Positions 33,597-42,143 of a stretch of 48,521 nt of DNA are shown piece by piece (position 1 is the stretch's first letter; every line of letters starts with the position of its first letter). Source of the stretch: an uncultured Bacteroidota bacterium (GTDB taxonomy: Bacteria; Bacteroidota; Bacteroidia; Flavobacteriales; Flavobacteriaceae); contig CAIMBK010000115.1 of the NCBI GenBank assembly GCA_903839195.1, positions 1 to 48,521 of the forward strand, in the 5' to 3' direction. The notes beneath the pieces are model-generated. The model saw nothing but the letters and a program-made list of their open reading frames with translations. It was not told the DNA's origin and made no database searches. The position numbers were made by a program, and so were the translations under genes.

Positions 33597-36020
33597 ATGA
33601 AACAGAATATTAAGAAAGTTGCAGTTATTGGGTCAGGAATTATGGGTTCTGGAATTGCCTGTCATTTTGCCAACATCGGTGTGGAAGTGTTGTTATTGGA
33701 TATTGCGCCAAGCACGCTCACCGAAGCCGAAATTAATAAAGGCGTTTCGCTCGACAGCAAAATGGTGCGCAACCGAATCGTAAACGACCATTTGGCGAAT
33801 GCTTTAAAATCGAAGCCCTCGCCTATTTATAATCAGAAATTTGCTGCCCGAATTACCACTGGAAACACCACCGACGACATGGCTAAAATAACCGATGTGG
33901 ATTGGATTATCGAAGTGGTCGTGGAACGTTTGGATATCAAAAAATTAGTATTCGAACAAATCGAAAAATTCCGAAAAACCGGTACTTTAATAACCTCAAA
34001 CACCTCTGGTATTCCGATTCATTTTATGAGCGAAGGACGAAGTGAGGATTTTCAGAAACACTTTTGTGGCACGCACTTTTTCAATCCTGCGCGCTATTTG
34101 AAACTGTTCGAAATTATTCCAGGTCCACAAACGACTTCCGAAGTATTGGATTTTCTTGCTGGTTATGGCGAAAAATTCTTAGGCAAAACCTCAGTTGTTG
34201 CGAAAGATACGCCCGCGTTTATTGGCAATCGAATTGGGATTTTTGGCATTCAAAGTTTGTTTCATTTGGTCAAAGAAATGGGGTTAACCGTTGAAGAAGT
34301 CGATAAATTAACGGGGCCAGTTATTGGTCGGCCAAAATCGGCTACTTTCAGAACCGTTGATGTTGTTGGGTTAGATACCTTGGTGCATGTGGCCAATGGT
34401 ATTTATGAAAATTGTCCCAATGACGAAGCGCATGAATTGTTTCAATTGCCTGATTTTATTACCAAAATGATGGAAAACAATTGGCTTGGAAGCAAAACGG
34501 GTCAGGGTTTTTATAAAAAAAGCCCCTCCCAAACCCTCCCCAAAGGAGAGGGCGTGAAATTTGATATTTTGTCATTGGATTTGAATACCTTAGAATACAA
34601 ACCCGCAAAAAAGACCAATTTTGCTACCCTAGAACTAACAAAAACCATTGATAAACCGATCAATCGTTTCAAAATATTAGTAAAAGGAACCGATAAAGCA
34701 GGCGAATTCTACCGAAAAAGTTTTGCTGGAATGTTTGCTTATGTGTCCAATAGAATTCCTGAAATTTCAGACGAATTATACAAAATAGACGATGCCATGA
34801 AAGCCGGATTTGGATGGGAAAATGGTCCTTTCGAAATCTGGGATGCGATTGGCGTTGAAAAAGGAATCGAAATCATGAAAGCGGAAGGAGTTGCTCCTGC
34901 CGCATGGGTCAATGAAATGTTGGCTTCAGGAAATACAAGTTTTTATACCATAAAAGAAGGAACTACTTATTTTTATTCGATTCCAACCAAATCGCAAACA
35001 AAAATTCCAGGTCAAGACGCCTTTATCATTCTAAACAACATTCGTGAAAGCAAAAAAGTATGGAGCAATAGTGGCGCCGTTATTCATGATTTAGGCGATG
35101 GGATTCTGAATTTAGAATTTCAATCGAAAATGAATACCATTGGTGGCGAAGTTTTGCAAGCGATGAACAAAGCCATTGATTTGGCCGAAAAGGATTTTCA
35201 AGGATTGGTAATTGGCAATCAAGCCGCCAATTTTTCGGTAGGTGCGAATTTGGCAATGATATTTATGATGGCCGTCGAACAAGAATATGAGGAATTGAAT
35301 ATGGCGATCAAACTTTTTCAAGACACCATGATGCGCTCGCGGTATTCAGCTATTCCAGTAGTGGTAGCCCCTCACGGAATGACATTTGGTGGCGGTTGCG
35401 AAATGAGTTTGCACGCGGATAAAATTGTTGCCGCTGCCGAAACGTATATTGGGTTGGTAGAATTTGGCGTCGGATTAATTCCAGGCGGAGGTGGTTCGAA
35501 AGAAATGACCTTGCGCGCATCCGATTTATTCCATAAAAATGATGTTGAATTGAACGTCTTGCAAGAATATTTCCTGACCGTAGCCATGGCAAAAGTTTCC
35601 ACTTCGGGACATGAAGCTTATGATTTGGGAATTTTAAAACATGGAAAAGACATTGTGGTAGTAAATAAAGACCGCCAAATTGCAGAAGCCAAAAAACACG
35701 CCCTACTTATGGCCGAAGCGGGTTACACTCAACCCATTCACAGAAAAGATGTGAAAGTTTTGGGGAAACAAGCGTTAGGAATGTTTTTGGTTGGTACCGA
35801 TCAAATGGTAGCCGGTAAATACATTTCGGACCATGATAAAAAAATAGCCAACAAACTGGCTTATGTTATGGCTGGCGGCGATTTATCCGAACCAACATTC
35901 GTCAGTGAACAATACTTATTAGACATCGAAAGAGAAGCCTTTTTATCGCTTTGTGGCGAACGAAAAACGTTGGAAAGAATACAATTTATGTTGACAAAAG
36001 GGAAACCGTTGAGGAATTAA
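33597..36020 (+). CDS. fadN: 3-hydroxyacyl-CoA dehydrogenase / enoyl-CoA hydratase fusion, FadN type
   Basis: 807 residues. It carries out the hydration and oxidation steps of beta-oxidation. The dehydrogenase half comes first: NAD motif GSGIMGSG (12-19), THFFNPARYLKLFEIIPG with the catalytic His, then two C-terminal 3HCDH domains. The hydratase/isomerase half follows: IGNQAANFSVGANL and GMTFGGGCEMSLHADKIVAA, then VGLIPGGGGSKEM. This dehydrogenase-then-hydratase order is that of Bacillus FadN and opposite to E. coli FadB. Between the domains, residues 309-319 (SPSQTLPKGEG) are encoded by a palindromic repeat inserted in frame. fadA follows after 80 bases of AT-rich repeats. Confidence 0.93.
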   Translation: MKQNIKKVAVIGSGIMGSGIACHFANIGVEVLLLDIAPSTLTEAEINKGVSLDSKMVRNRIVNDHLANALKSKPSPIYNQKFAARITTGNTTDDMAKITDVDWIIEVVVERLDIKKLVFEQIEKFRKTGTLITSNTSGIPIHFMSEGRSEDFQKHFCGTHFFNPARYLKLFEIIPGPQTTSEVLDFLAGYGEKFLGKTSVVAKDTPAFIGNRIGIFGIQSLFHLVKEMGLTVEEVDKLTGPVIGRPKSATFRTVDVVGLDTLVHVANGIYENCPNDEAHELFQLPDFITKMMENNWLGSKTGQGFYKKSPSQTLPKGEGVKFDILSLDLNTLEYKPAKKTNFATLELTKTIDKPINRFKILVKGTDKAGEFYRKSFAGMFAYVSNRIPEISDELYKIDDAMKAGFGWENGPFEIWDAIGVEKGIEIMKAEGVAPAAWVNEMLASGNTSFYTIKEGTTYFYSIPTKSQTKIPGQDAFIILNNIRESKKVWSNSGAVIHDLGDGILNLEFQSKMNTIGGEVLQAMNKAIDLAEKDFQGLVIGNQAANFSVGANLAMIFMMAVEQEYEELNMAIKLFQDTMMRSRYSAIPVVVAPHGMTFGGGCEMSLHADKIVAAAETYIGLVEFGVGLIPGGGGSKEMTLRASDLFHKNDVELNVLQEYFLTVAMAKVSTSGHEAYDLGILKHGKDIVVVNKDRQIAEAKKHALLMAEAGYTQPIHRKDVKVLGKQALGMFLVGTDQMVAGKYISDHDKKIANKLAYVMAGGDLSEPTFVSEQYLLDIEREAFLSLCGERKTLERIQFMLTKGKPLRN
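34521..34554. repeat. Intragenic palindromic repeat within fadN
   Basis: GC-rich segment in an AT-rich gene: GCCCCTCCC, a CAAACCCTCCCCAAA centre, then GGAGAGGGC. The arms GCCCCTCC and GGAGAGGGC can pair with one bulge. It is translated as SPSQTLPKGEG and keeps the frame. It resembles dispersed palindromic repeats that are common in Flavobacterium intergenic DNA (from memory). Confidence 0.65.
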
Positions 36021-36070
36021 TTTTTAATTATAAATTAGGAATTATAAATTATGAATGAGCTTCATTTAAA

Positions 36071-36091
36071 ATTCAAAATTCAAAATTCAAA
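36071..36091. repeat. Heptamer repeat ATTCAAA x3 before fadA
   Basis: Three ATTCAAA units followed by ATAAT, just before the fadA start. The same AATTCAAAATAAT string stands directly before the fadE start (37696-37708). The rest of 36021-36070 is AT-rich with ATTATAAATTA repeats. No promoter element is evident, so fadA probably depends on the upstream promoter. Confidence 0.6.
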
Positions 36092-36100
36092 ATAATAGTC

Positions 36101-37282
36101 ATGAAAACAGCCTACATAGTAAAAGCATACAGAACTGCCGTTGGGAAAGCTCCAAAAGGCGTATTTAGATTTAAGCGACCAGATGAATTGGCTGCGGAAA
36201 CTATTGCGTTTATGATGAACGAATTACCCGATTTCGACAAGAAAAGAATTGACGACGTTATGGTTGGAAACGCCATGCCGGAAGCCGAACAGGGATTAAA
36301 CATGGGACGATTAATTTCGTTAATGGGATTAAAAATCGAAGACGTTCCAGGCGTAACGGTCAATAGATATTGCGCTTCAGGATTAGAAACAATCGGAATG
36401 GCGACCGCAAAAATCCAATCAGGAATGGCCGATTGTATTATAGCAGGTGGCGTTGAAAGTATGAGTTTTATTCCGATGGGAGGCTACAAACCTTCGCCTG
36501 ATTATGCTGTTGCCAAAGAAGGAAACGAAGATTACTATTGGGGAATGGGATTAACGGCCGAAGCCGTTGCCAAACAATATGCTATTTCGCGAGAAGATCA
36601 AGATGCGTTTTCATTTCATTCCCATAGCAAAGCTTTGAAAGCGCAAGCAGAAGGTAAATTTGATAACCAAATTGTTCCCATTTCCATCGAACAAACGTTC
36701 CTTAATGAAATGGGAAAGAAAGAAACCAAAACCTACATCGTCAATAAAGATGAAGGCCCAAGAGCCGATACGACCCTTGCGGCATTAGGGAATTTGAAAC
36801 CAGTTTTCGCTTCCGATGGAAGTGTAACCGCAGGAAATTCCTCACAAATGAGTGATGGGGCGGCTTTCGTTTTAATTATGAGCGAAGCAATGGTAAAAGA
36901 ATTAAACCTCACTCCTATTGCGCGTTTGGTGAATTTTGCTTCGGCTGGAGTAGAACCAAGAATTATGGGAATTGGCCCTGTAAAAGCCATTCCAAAAGCC
37001 TTAAAACAAGCAGGATTACAATTGAAAGACATCGATTTAATTGAATTAAACGAAGCATTTGCATCCCAATCATTAGCCGTAATTCGTGAATTAGAAATAA
37101 ATCCTGAAATTGTAAATGTCAATGGAGGCGCAATCGCATTAGGACATCCACTTGGTTGTACGGGTGCCAAATTATCCGTTCAATTATTTGATGAAATGAA
37201 ACGCCGCGGCAGCAAATATGGAATTGTCAGCATGTGCGTTGGAACAGGACAAGGAAGCGCGGGGGTTTATGAGTTATTATAG
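36101..37282 (+). CDS. fadA: Acetyl-CoA acyltransferase (3-ketoacyl-CoA thiolase)
   Basis: 393 residues. It performs the thiolytic step of beta-oxidation. The nucleophile is Cys91 in VNRYCASGLET. The His and second Cys lie in NGGAIALGHPLGCTGAK and SMCVGTGQGSAG. IELNEAFASQSLAV is the NEAF motif that positions the water and CoA. Full-length with no anomalies. It is the middle gene of the fadN-fadA-fadE set. Confidence 0.96.
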   Translation: MKTAYIVKAYRTAVGKAPKGVFRFKRPDELAAETIAFMMNELPDFDKKRIDDVMVGNAMPEAEQGLNMGRLISLMGLKIEDVPGVTVNRYCASGLETIGMATAKIQSGMADCIIAGGVESMSFIPMGGYKPSPDYAVAKEGNEDYYWGMGLTAEAVAKQYAISREDQDAFSFHSHSKALKAQAEGKFDNQIVPISIEQTFLNEMGKKETKTYIVNKDEGPRADTTLAALGNLKPVFASDGSVTAGNSSQMSDGAAFVLIMSEAMVKELNLTPIARLVNFASAGVEPRIMGIGPVKAIPKALKQAGLQLKDIDLIELNEAFASQSLAVIRELEINPEIVNVNGGAIALGHPLGCTGAKLSVQLFDEMKRRGSKYGIVSMCVGTGQGSAGVYELL

Positions 37283-37314
37283 AAAATAGAGTCTAGAAAC
37301 AAGAGACAAGATTT

Positions 37315-37668
37315 ATGAAACATAACTTTAAAAATCTTAAAATCTGGATGTTATCAATGGAAATAACCGCAGATATTCATAATATAAGTTTGAAGTTTCC
37401 AAAGAATGAAGTTTATGGATTAGTAAGTCAAATGAATAGAGCCGCTGTTTCAATGCCATCAAATATAGCCGAAGGATCAAATAGAGGAAATATTCATTTT
37501 AAACATTATTTAAATATAAGCTTAGGCTCATCATTTTAATTACAAACACAATTATTAATTGCAAATCAAAATAAATATATAACCGACGAAAAAACGATAG
37601 AAATAGAAAATAAGATTATTGAATTCCAAAAAATGACTGCTGGTTTTATAAGTAAATTAGACGTTTAA
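37315..37668 (+). pseudogene. Four-helix-bundle protein gene (S23/Avd-like family) broken by a nonsense codon
   Basis: Codons 1-74 read MKHNFKNLKIWMLSMEI, then NRAAVSMPSNIAEGSNRG, the classic signature of the four-helix-bundle family known from 23S rRNA intervening sequences. Codon 75 is TAA (37537-37539), exactly where a Glu codon (GAA) is expected after LGSSF. The same frame then continues LQTQLLIANQNKYITDEKT and KMTAGFISKLDV to a proper stop at 37666-37668, giving 117 residues in all, the family length. One G-to-T change explains the break. Family members are pentameric bundles; the DGR accessory protein Avd is a relative. It sits within the fad operon between fadA and fadE. Confidence 0.85.
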
Positions 37669-37706
37669 TCTTTTCTCTTTCTTCTTTTCTCTAAAAATTC
37701 AAAATA

Positions 37707-39497
37707 ATGGATATTAAAACACGAGGCGGACAATTTCTAGTCAAAGAAACAAAATGCGAAGACATCTTCACACCAGAAGATTTGTCGGAGGAGCAAATCA
37801 TGATGCGCGATTCGGTGAGAGAATTTGTGGACAAAGAAATTTGGCCCAACAAAAACCGATTTGAAAACAAAGATTATGCGTTAACGGAATCTTTAATGAA
37901 AAAAGCGGGCGAAATGGGGTTTTTAGGAATTGCTGTTCCCGAAGCTTATGGCGGATTGGGAATGGGATTTGTTGATACGGTTTTGGTTTGCGACTATATT
38001 TCAGGAGCAACAGGCTCGTTTTCGACAGCGTTTGGCGCTCACACCGGAATTGGAACCATGCCAATAACCTTATATGGAACCGAAGAACAAAAAATAAAAT
38101 ACGTACCGAAATTAGCTTCTGGCGAATGGTTTGGCGCCTATTGTTTGACAGAACCTGGCGCAGGAAGTGATGCCAATTCAGGAAAAACAAAAGCAGTTTT
38201 ATCCGAAGACGGAACGCATTATTCCATAACTGGACAAAAAATGTGGATTTCAAATGCGGGATTTTGTTCTTTATTTATTGTATTTGCTAGAATTGAAAAT
38301 GACAAAAACATTACCGGATTTATAGTAGAAAACAATGCTGAAAATGGAATTTCAATGGGCGAAGAAGAACATAAATTGGGCATTCGCGCCTCTTCCACCC
38401 GACAAGTTTTCTTCAACGAAACCAAAGTTCCAATAGAAAATATGCTTTCCGAAAGAGGAAATGGTTTCAAAATAGCCATGAATGCGCTGAATGTTGGTCG
38501 AATAAAATTAGCAGCAGCTTGTTTGGATGCGCAAAGAAGAGTGACCACCGGAGCCACAAAATATGCCAATGAACGAATTCAATTTAATACACAAATTGCA
38601 CAATTTGGGGCTATTCGAGCAAAATTAGCCGAAATGGCAATGAATTGTTATGCCGGCGAAAGTGCTTGTTACCGCGCCGCAAAAGACATTGAAGACCGAA
38701 TTGCCACTCGCGAATTGGAAGGCGCATCGCATCAAGAAGCCGAGTTAAAAGGTGTTGAAGAATATGCCATAGAATGTTCCATTTTGAAAGTAGCTGTTTC
38801 CGAAGATGTTCAAAATTGTGCTGATGAAGGCATTCAGATTTTTGGTGGAATGGGTTTTTCAGAAGATACGCCGATGGAAAGCGCTTGGAGAGATGCTCGA
38901 ATTGCACGAATTTATGAAGGAACAAATGAAATAAATCGAATGCTTTCGGTAGGAATGTTAATTAAAAAAGCCATGAAAGGTCATGTCGATTTGTTAGGTC
39001 CTGCAATGAAAGTAGCCGAAGAATTAGTTGGAATTCCCGATTTTAATACACCCGATTATTCGGAATTATTTGCCGAAGAAAAAGAAATGATTGGCAAACT
39101 AAAAAAAGCCTTCTTAATGGTAGCGGGAAGTGCCGTTCAGGAATTTGGCCCTGATTTGGATGCCCACCAACAATTATTAATGGCAGCAGCAGACATGTTA
39201 ATCGAAATTTATATGGCGGAATCAACGTTGCTTCGAACCGAAAAATTAGCAAAAAAACAAGGCGAAAATGATGTTAAAGAACAAATTGCAATGGCACAAC
39301 TCTATTTGTATCAAGCCGTTGATATTATTTCACAAAAAGGAAAAGAAAGTATAGTTTCTTTTGTTGAAGGCGACGAACAAAGAATGATGCTTATGGGATT
39401 GAGACGCTATACAAAATATGCAAACATGCCCAATGTGGTTGGTTTGAGAGAAATCATAACAAATAAATTAGTAGCAGAAAATAACTATTGCTTTTAA
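37707..39497 (+). CDS. fadE: Acyl-CoA dehydrogenase, FadE type of fadNAE operons
   Basis: 596 residues, longer than the usual 380-residue family and close to the length that I recall for Bacillus FadE. It introduces the first double bond in beta-oxidation with FAD. Blocks in order: EQIMMRDSVREFVDKEIWPN, FGAHTGIGTMPITLYGTEEQK, YCLTEPGAGSDANS, ITGQKMWISNAGF, and IFGGMGFSEDTPMESAWRDARIARIYEGTNEINR, the FAD and active-site region. An extra C-terminal helical domain of about 150 residues follows. Electron acceptor genes (etfAB) are not in the window. Confidence 0.94.
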   Translation: MDIKTRGGQFLVKETKCEDIFTPEDLSEEQIMMRDSVREFVDKEIWPNKNRFENKDYALTESLMKKAGEMGFLGIAVPEAYGGLGMGFVDTVLVCDYISGATGSFSTAFGAHTGIGTMPITLYGTEEQKIKYVPKLASGEWFGAYCLTEPGAGSDANSGKTKAVLSEDGTHYSITGQKMWISNAGFCSLFIVFARIENDKNITGFIVENNAENGISMGEEEHKLGIRASSTRQVFFNETKVPIENMLSERGNGFKIAMNALNVGRIKLAAACLDAQRRVTTGATKYANERIQFNTQIAQFGAIRAKLAEMAMNCYAGESACYRAAKDIEDRIATRELEGASHQEAELKGVEEYAIECSILKVAVSEDVQNCADEGIQIFGGMGFSEDTPMESAWRDARIARIYEGTNEINRMLSVGMLIKKAMKGHVDLLGPAMKVAEELVGIPDFNTPDYSELFAEEKEMIGKLKKAFLMVAGSAVQEFGPDLDAHQQLLMAAADMLIEIYMAESTLLRTEKLAKKQGENDVKEQIAMAQLYLYQAVDIISQKGKESIVSFVEGDEQRMMLMGLRRYTKYANMPNVVGLREIITNKLVAENNYCF

Positions 39498-39554
39498 ACG
39501 GCTTAAATTTTACTTAAATAATTGAAAATAAAACAAATAAGTCCAAAACAAAAG

Positions 39555-39562
39555 TATTTTTG
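39555..39562 (+). promoter_or_regulatory. -7 promoter element (TATTTTTG) of sodC
   Basis: Fits TAnnTTTG and ends 24 bases before the ATG at 39587. The alternative TTG start at 39560 would overlap this element, which supports the later start. Confidence 0.55.
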
Positions 39563-39586
39563 AGTAAATTTATAAAAAACAAAAAC

Positions 39587-40114
39587 ATGAAAAAACTAAT
39601 TTTCTCCATCGCATTAATTACAATTGTTATTTTTGGTTGTAAAACCAACACAGGAGCTACAAATACTCAAAAGCTTACACTAGCATTTGAACCAAAAAAC
39701 AATAGCGGCGTTTTTGGAAAAGCCACTTTTACTGAAAAAGATGGAAAAGTTACTTTGGTAGCCAAATTAAGTGGATTGAAACCTGGAATTCATGCCATTC
39801 ATATTCATGAAAAATCAGATTGTTCGGCAGCAGATGGAAGTTCGGCTGGCGGACATTGGAATCCTACGTTCAAAAAACATGGGAAACTAGGCGAAGGCGA
39901 AGCACATAAAGGCGATATTGGCAATTTCACAACCGATGAATCCGGAAAAGGAACCATCACTTTCACAACCGATGAATGGTGTATTGGTTGTGGTGATGCG
40001 AACAAAGACATTATCGGAAAAGGGCTAATCGTCCATCAAGGAGCCGATGATTTTACCACACAACCAACGGGTAATTCAGGCGCAAGAGTAGCTTGTTCGG
40101 CAATAATTAAATAA
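39587..40114 (+). CDS. sodC: Cu/Zn superoxide dismutase, lipoprotein
   Basis: 175 residues from the ATG at 39587. The signal peptide ends in IVIFGC with Cys18 as the lipidation site, so it is a periplasmic or outer-membrane-anchored enzyme that dismutes superoxide. Metal ligands are visible in AIHIHEKSDC (two Cu His), GGHWNP, HKGDIGN (Zn region) and IVHQGADDF (Cu His); the final TQPTGNSGARVACSAII has the active-site Arg and disulfide Cys. A short insert WCIGCGDANKD before the last Cu ligand has two additional Cys that could form a disulfide or bind metal. It stands alone. Confidence 0.95.
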   Translation: MKKLIFSIALITIVIFGCKTNTGATNTQKLTLAFEPKNNSGVFGKATFTEKDGKVTLVAKLSGLKPGIHAIHIHEKSDCSAADGSSAGGHWNPTFKKHGKLGEGEAHKGDIGNFTTDESGKGTITFTTDEWCIGCGDANKDIIGKGLIVHQGADDFTTQPTGNSGARVACSAIIK

Positions 40115-40171
40115 AAATAGTTGTCTGATTAATCATAAAAAACCATAGTTTTGTGATCTCAAAAGCAAACC

Positions 40172-41371
40172 ATGATTAACCCTTCTGCAAACGGCTGGAT
40201 TGATAAATTTTTTTTAGAGCAAAAAACGTTTTTCGTAGCGAAAAATGTTGATCCTCAATTGTTTTATTTAAACACCAGAAAAACTGGATTTATTTATGGC
40301 CATATCGTTTCGTTTGATACAATTGAACCCATAAACAAAGAAAATTGGCTTCAAGACGAAGTGTCAAAAGTAGCGTTATTGACAACATTAGCTCATGTTT
40401 ATTGCCTATTTGAAACGCATCCAAATGCTACAGATTTTATTACTAAAGTTGTTGCTTTTTATGATGAAATGAATCCAAAAGGATTCAATTTATTTAAGAA
40501 AATGTTACCCAATGATGCCGCAACTGTCAATTTGGAAAAAATTATAGACAATCGGGTTCAAACGAACATTGATATTATCAGTAAAAATTTTTCGAATAAT
40601 GTTACAAACGCCCTACTTTTCATTGATGTTATGGCGTTTCAACATTATATGAATTACCATGAAATTCCTGAAAAATACCTCAAAAAAATGGAGGAAACTG
40701 TAACAAGTGTCATTTCATTGGCATTGAAAACAAAAACCACCAAAACCAAATATGACGATTTATTAATCAAACTTTTTGAATCTTCGATTCGGTATAGTAA
40801 ATTTTCAAATGTAGAAGTTCAAAATTTGGAAGATTTGAATTTGGACACTTTTACGAACGATTTAGAAAAATATTATTTAATAGATTTGGCTGGAATGGCG
40901 TTATGGAGTGATGGCGTTATTGAAAGAAGCGAAGCGTTTTTTCTACATAAATTAGCAGGATTAATGCAGGTTTCTGATGCCTTTGTGAACGAGAGTATTT
41001 TGGAAACAAATGACTTTATTTTAAACTATAAAAAAGATATTCCTTATTTCAATTATTCGAATCCGGTTAAACATTTTTATGATCAAACGACACAAAATGT
41101 AGAAGTTTTGATTACTCGAAATAAAAAAAGATTGTACAAAGAACTTTCGGAAAGCAAAGAATTGATGCTGCTTTTGGCAAAATCGACGCACCGCGATTTA
41201 GACGAAAAGGAAAAAAAGAAAGTCAAAAAACAATTGTTGGACATTTGCAAAACCGTTCCTTCTTTGACGGTGTTTTTATTACCTGGCGGGAGTTTATTAT
41301 TGCCAATATTAATCAAGTTTATTCCAAAATTACTACCATCGGCTTTTAATGAAAATTTAGAAAACGAATAA
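40172..41371 (+). CDS. LETM1-related (biofilm-associated) family protein
   Basis: 399 residues. The C-terminal 90 residues (KELMLLLAKSTHRDLDEKEKKKVKKQLLDICKTVPSLTVFLLPGGSLLLPILIKFIPKLLPSAF is the region; key pieces KSTHRDL, DICKTVPSL and LPGGSLLLPIL) resemble the LETM1 core, which includes one hydrophobic helix. In mitochondria LETM1 is a cation/H+ exchange or ribosome-binding protein. Bacteroidota proteins of this family are annotated as LETM1-related. The first 300 residues are helical without recognised motifs; around residue 245 is a TerB-like stretch MALWSDGVIERSEAFFL. Function unproven. It is probably co-transcribed with nothing: sodC ends 57 bases upstream. Confidence 0.75.
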   Translation: MINPSANGWIDKFFLEQKTFFVAKNVDPQLFYLNTRKTGFIYGHIVSFDTIEPINKENWLQDEVSKVALLTTLAHVYCLFETHPNATDFITKVVAFYDEMNPKGFNLFKKMLPNDAATVNLEKIIDNRVQTNIDIISKNFSNNVTNALLFIDVMAFQHYMNYHEIPEKYLKKMEETVTSVISLALKTKTTKTKYDDLLIKLFESSIRYSKFSNVEVQNLEDLNLDTFTNDLEKYYLIDLAGMALWSDGVIERSEAFFLHKLAGLMQVSDAFVNESILETNDFILNYKKDIPYFNYSNPVKHFYDQTTQNVEVLITRNKKRLYKELSESKELMLLLAKSTHRDLDEKEKKKVKKQLLDICKTVPSLTVFLLPGGSLLLPILIKFIPKLLPSAFNENLENE

Positions 41372-41377
41372 AAAAAA

Positions 41378-41398
41378 AACCGCTCAAGGCGGCTTTTA
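41378..41398. terminator. Short bidirectional terminator between convergent genes
   Basis: CCGC-TCAAG-GCGG flanked by an A run on the left and CTTTT on the right. It lies between the LETM1-related gene and the carbonic anhydrase gene and can serve both, though the stem is only four strong pairs. Confidence 0.55.
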
Positions 41399-41401
41399 AT
41401 A

Positions 41402-42037
41402 TTAAAATTTCAACTGATAGACTTCATCCAAATCTTTGTCGGAACTGATGTTGACATTCAAATCGGTCACAAATCCTGAATTTAATCCGTAGGACCAACC
41501 GTGAAGCGTTAGATCGTGGCCGTTTTTCCAAGCCGATTGCACGATAGAAGTTTTGGCCAAATCAAAAACTTGTTCTTTTACATTTAATTCGACAAACTTA
41601 TTAAAACGCTCGTTTTCGTCGGTAATTGAATCTAAATATTCTTGATGCAAACGATAAACGTCTTTTATATGTCGAATCCAATTGTCTATAATTCCAATTG
41701 AATCGTTGCCCATCGCGGCTTGTATTCCTCCGCATCCATAATGTCCGCAAACAATTACGTGTTTGACTTTCAAAACATTCACGGCGTAATCGAGCACACT
41801 TAACATATTCATATCCGAATGAACAACCATATTGGCAATATTTCTGTGAACAAAAACTTCGCCTGGCTTTGCGCCAATAATCTCGTTGGCCGGAACCCGA
41901 CTATCGGAACATCCAATCCAAAGTAAAGGTGGCGTTTGGCCTTTGGCTAAATCCTTGAAATAATTTGGGTCTTTTTCTAATGTAGATTCAACCCAAATTT
42001 TATTGTTGTCTAATATTTTTTTATAGAAATCGCTCAT
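41402..42037 (-). CDS. can: Beta-class carbonic anhydrase (Can type)
   Basis: 211 residues. It interconverts CO2 and bicarbonate. Zn ligands are Cys43, His99 and Cys102 with the Asp45-Arg47 dyad (GCSDSR, CGHYGCGG), almost the same numbering as E. coli Can. NANM-like GEVFVHRNIANMV and the C-terminal GWSYGLNSGFV are conserved. It is the last of four minus-strand genes and lies 106 bases after the second carbonic anhydrase, from which a terminator separates it, so it may have its own promoter. Confidence 0.96.
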   Translation of the reverse strand: MSDFYKKILDNNKIWVESTLEKDPNYFKDLAKGQTPPLLWIGCSDSRVPANEIIGAKPGEVFVHRNIANMVVHSDMNMLSVLDYAVNVLKVKHVIVCGHYGCGGIQAAMGNDSIGIIDNWIRHIKDVYRLHQEYLDSITDENERFNKFVELNVKEQVFDLAKTSIVQSAWKNGHDLTLHGWSYGLNSGFVTDLNVNISSDKDLDEVYQLKF

Positions 42038-42088
42038 TCATTTTTTAAATTAAATAAAGTTTAAAATTACTCTATTTTTGTTAATATG

Positions 42089-42122
42089 TAAAAAAAAGAG
42101 ACAGATAAAATACCTGTCTCTT
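42089..42122 (-). terminator. Terminator after the second carbonic anhydrase gene
   Basis: Nine-base perfect arms (AAGAGACAG and CTGTCTCTT) with a loop of nine. On the minus strand a T run follows (A run at 42089-42097), correct for ending the SulP-DUF2490-carbonic anhydrase transcript. Confidence 0.8.
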
Positions 42123-42143
42123 GAAAATATATAAATAGGCTAT

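Noticed and set aside
37540..37668. Frameshift as the cause of the broken four-helix-bundle gene
   Set aside because: The reading frame is unchanged on both sides; only codon 75 (TAA) differs from the expected Glu codon.
37798..38253. A 151-codon minus-strand ORF antisense to fadE
   Set aside because: Basic, Phe/Arg-rich shadow sequence without any motif. fadE is intact on the other strand.
33147..39497. A mobile element or prophage around the fad operon
   Set aside because: No transposase, integrase, direct-repeat ends or attachment site are visible; the broken four-helix gene and short repeats do not make an element.
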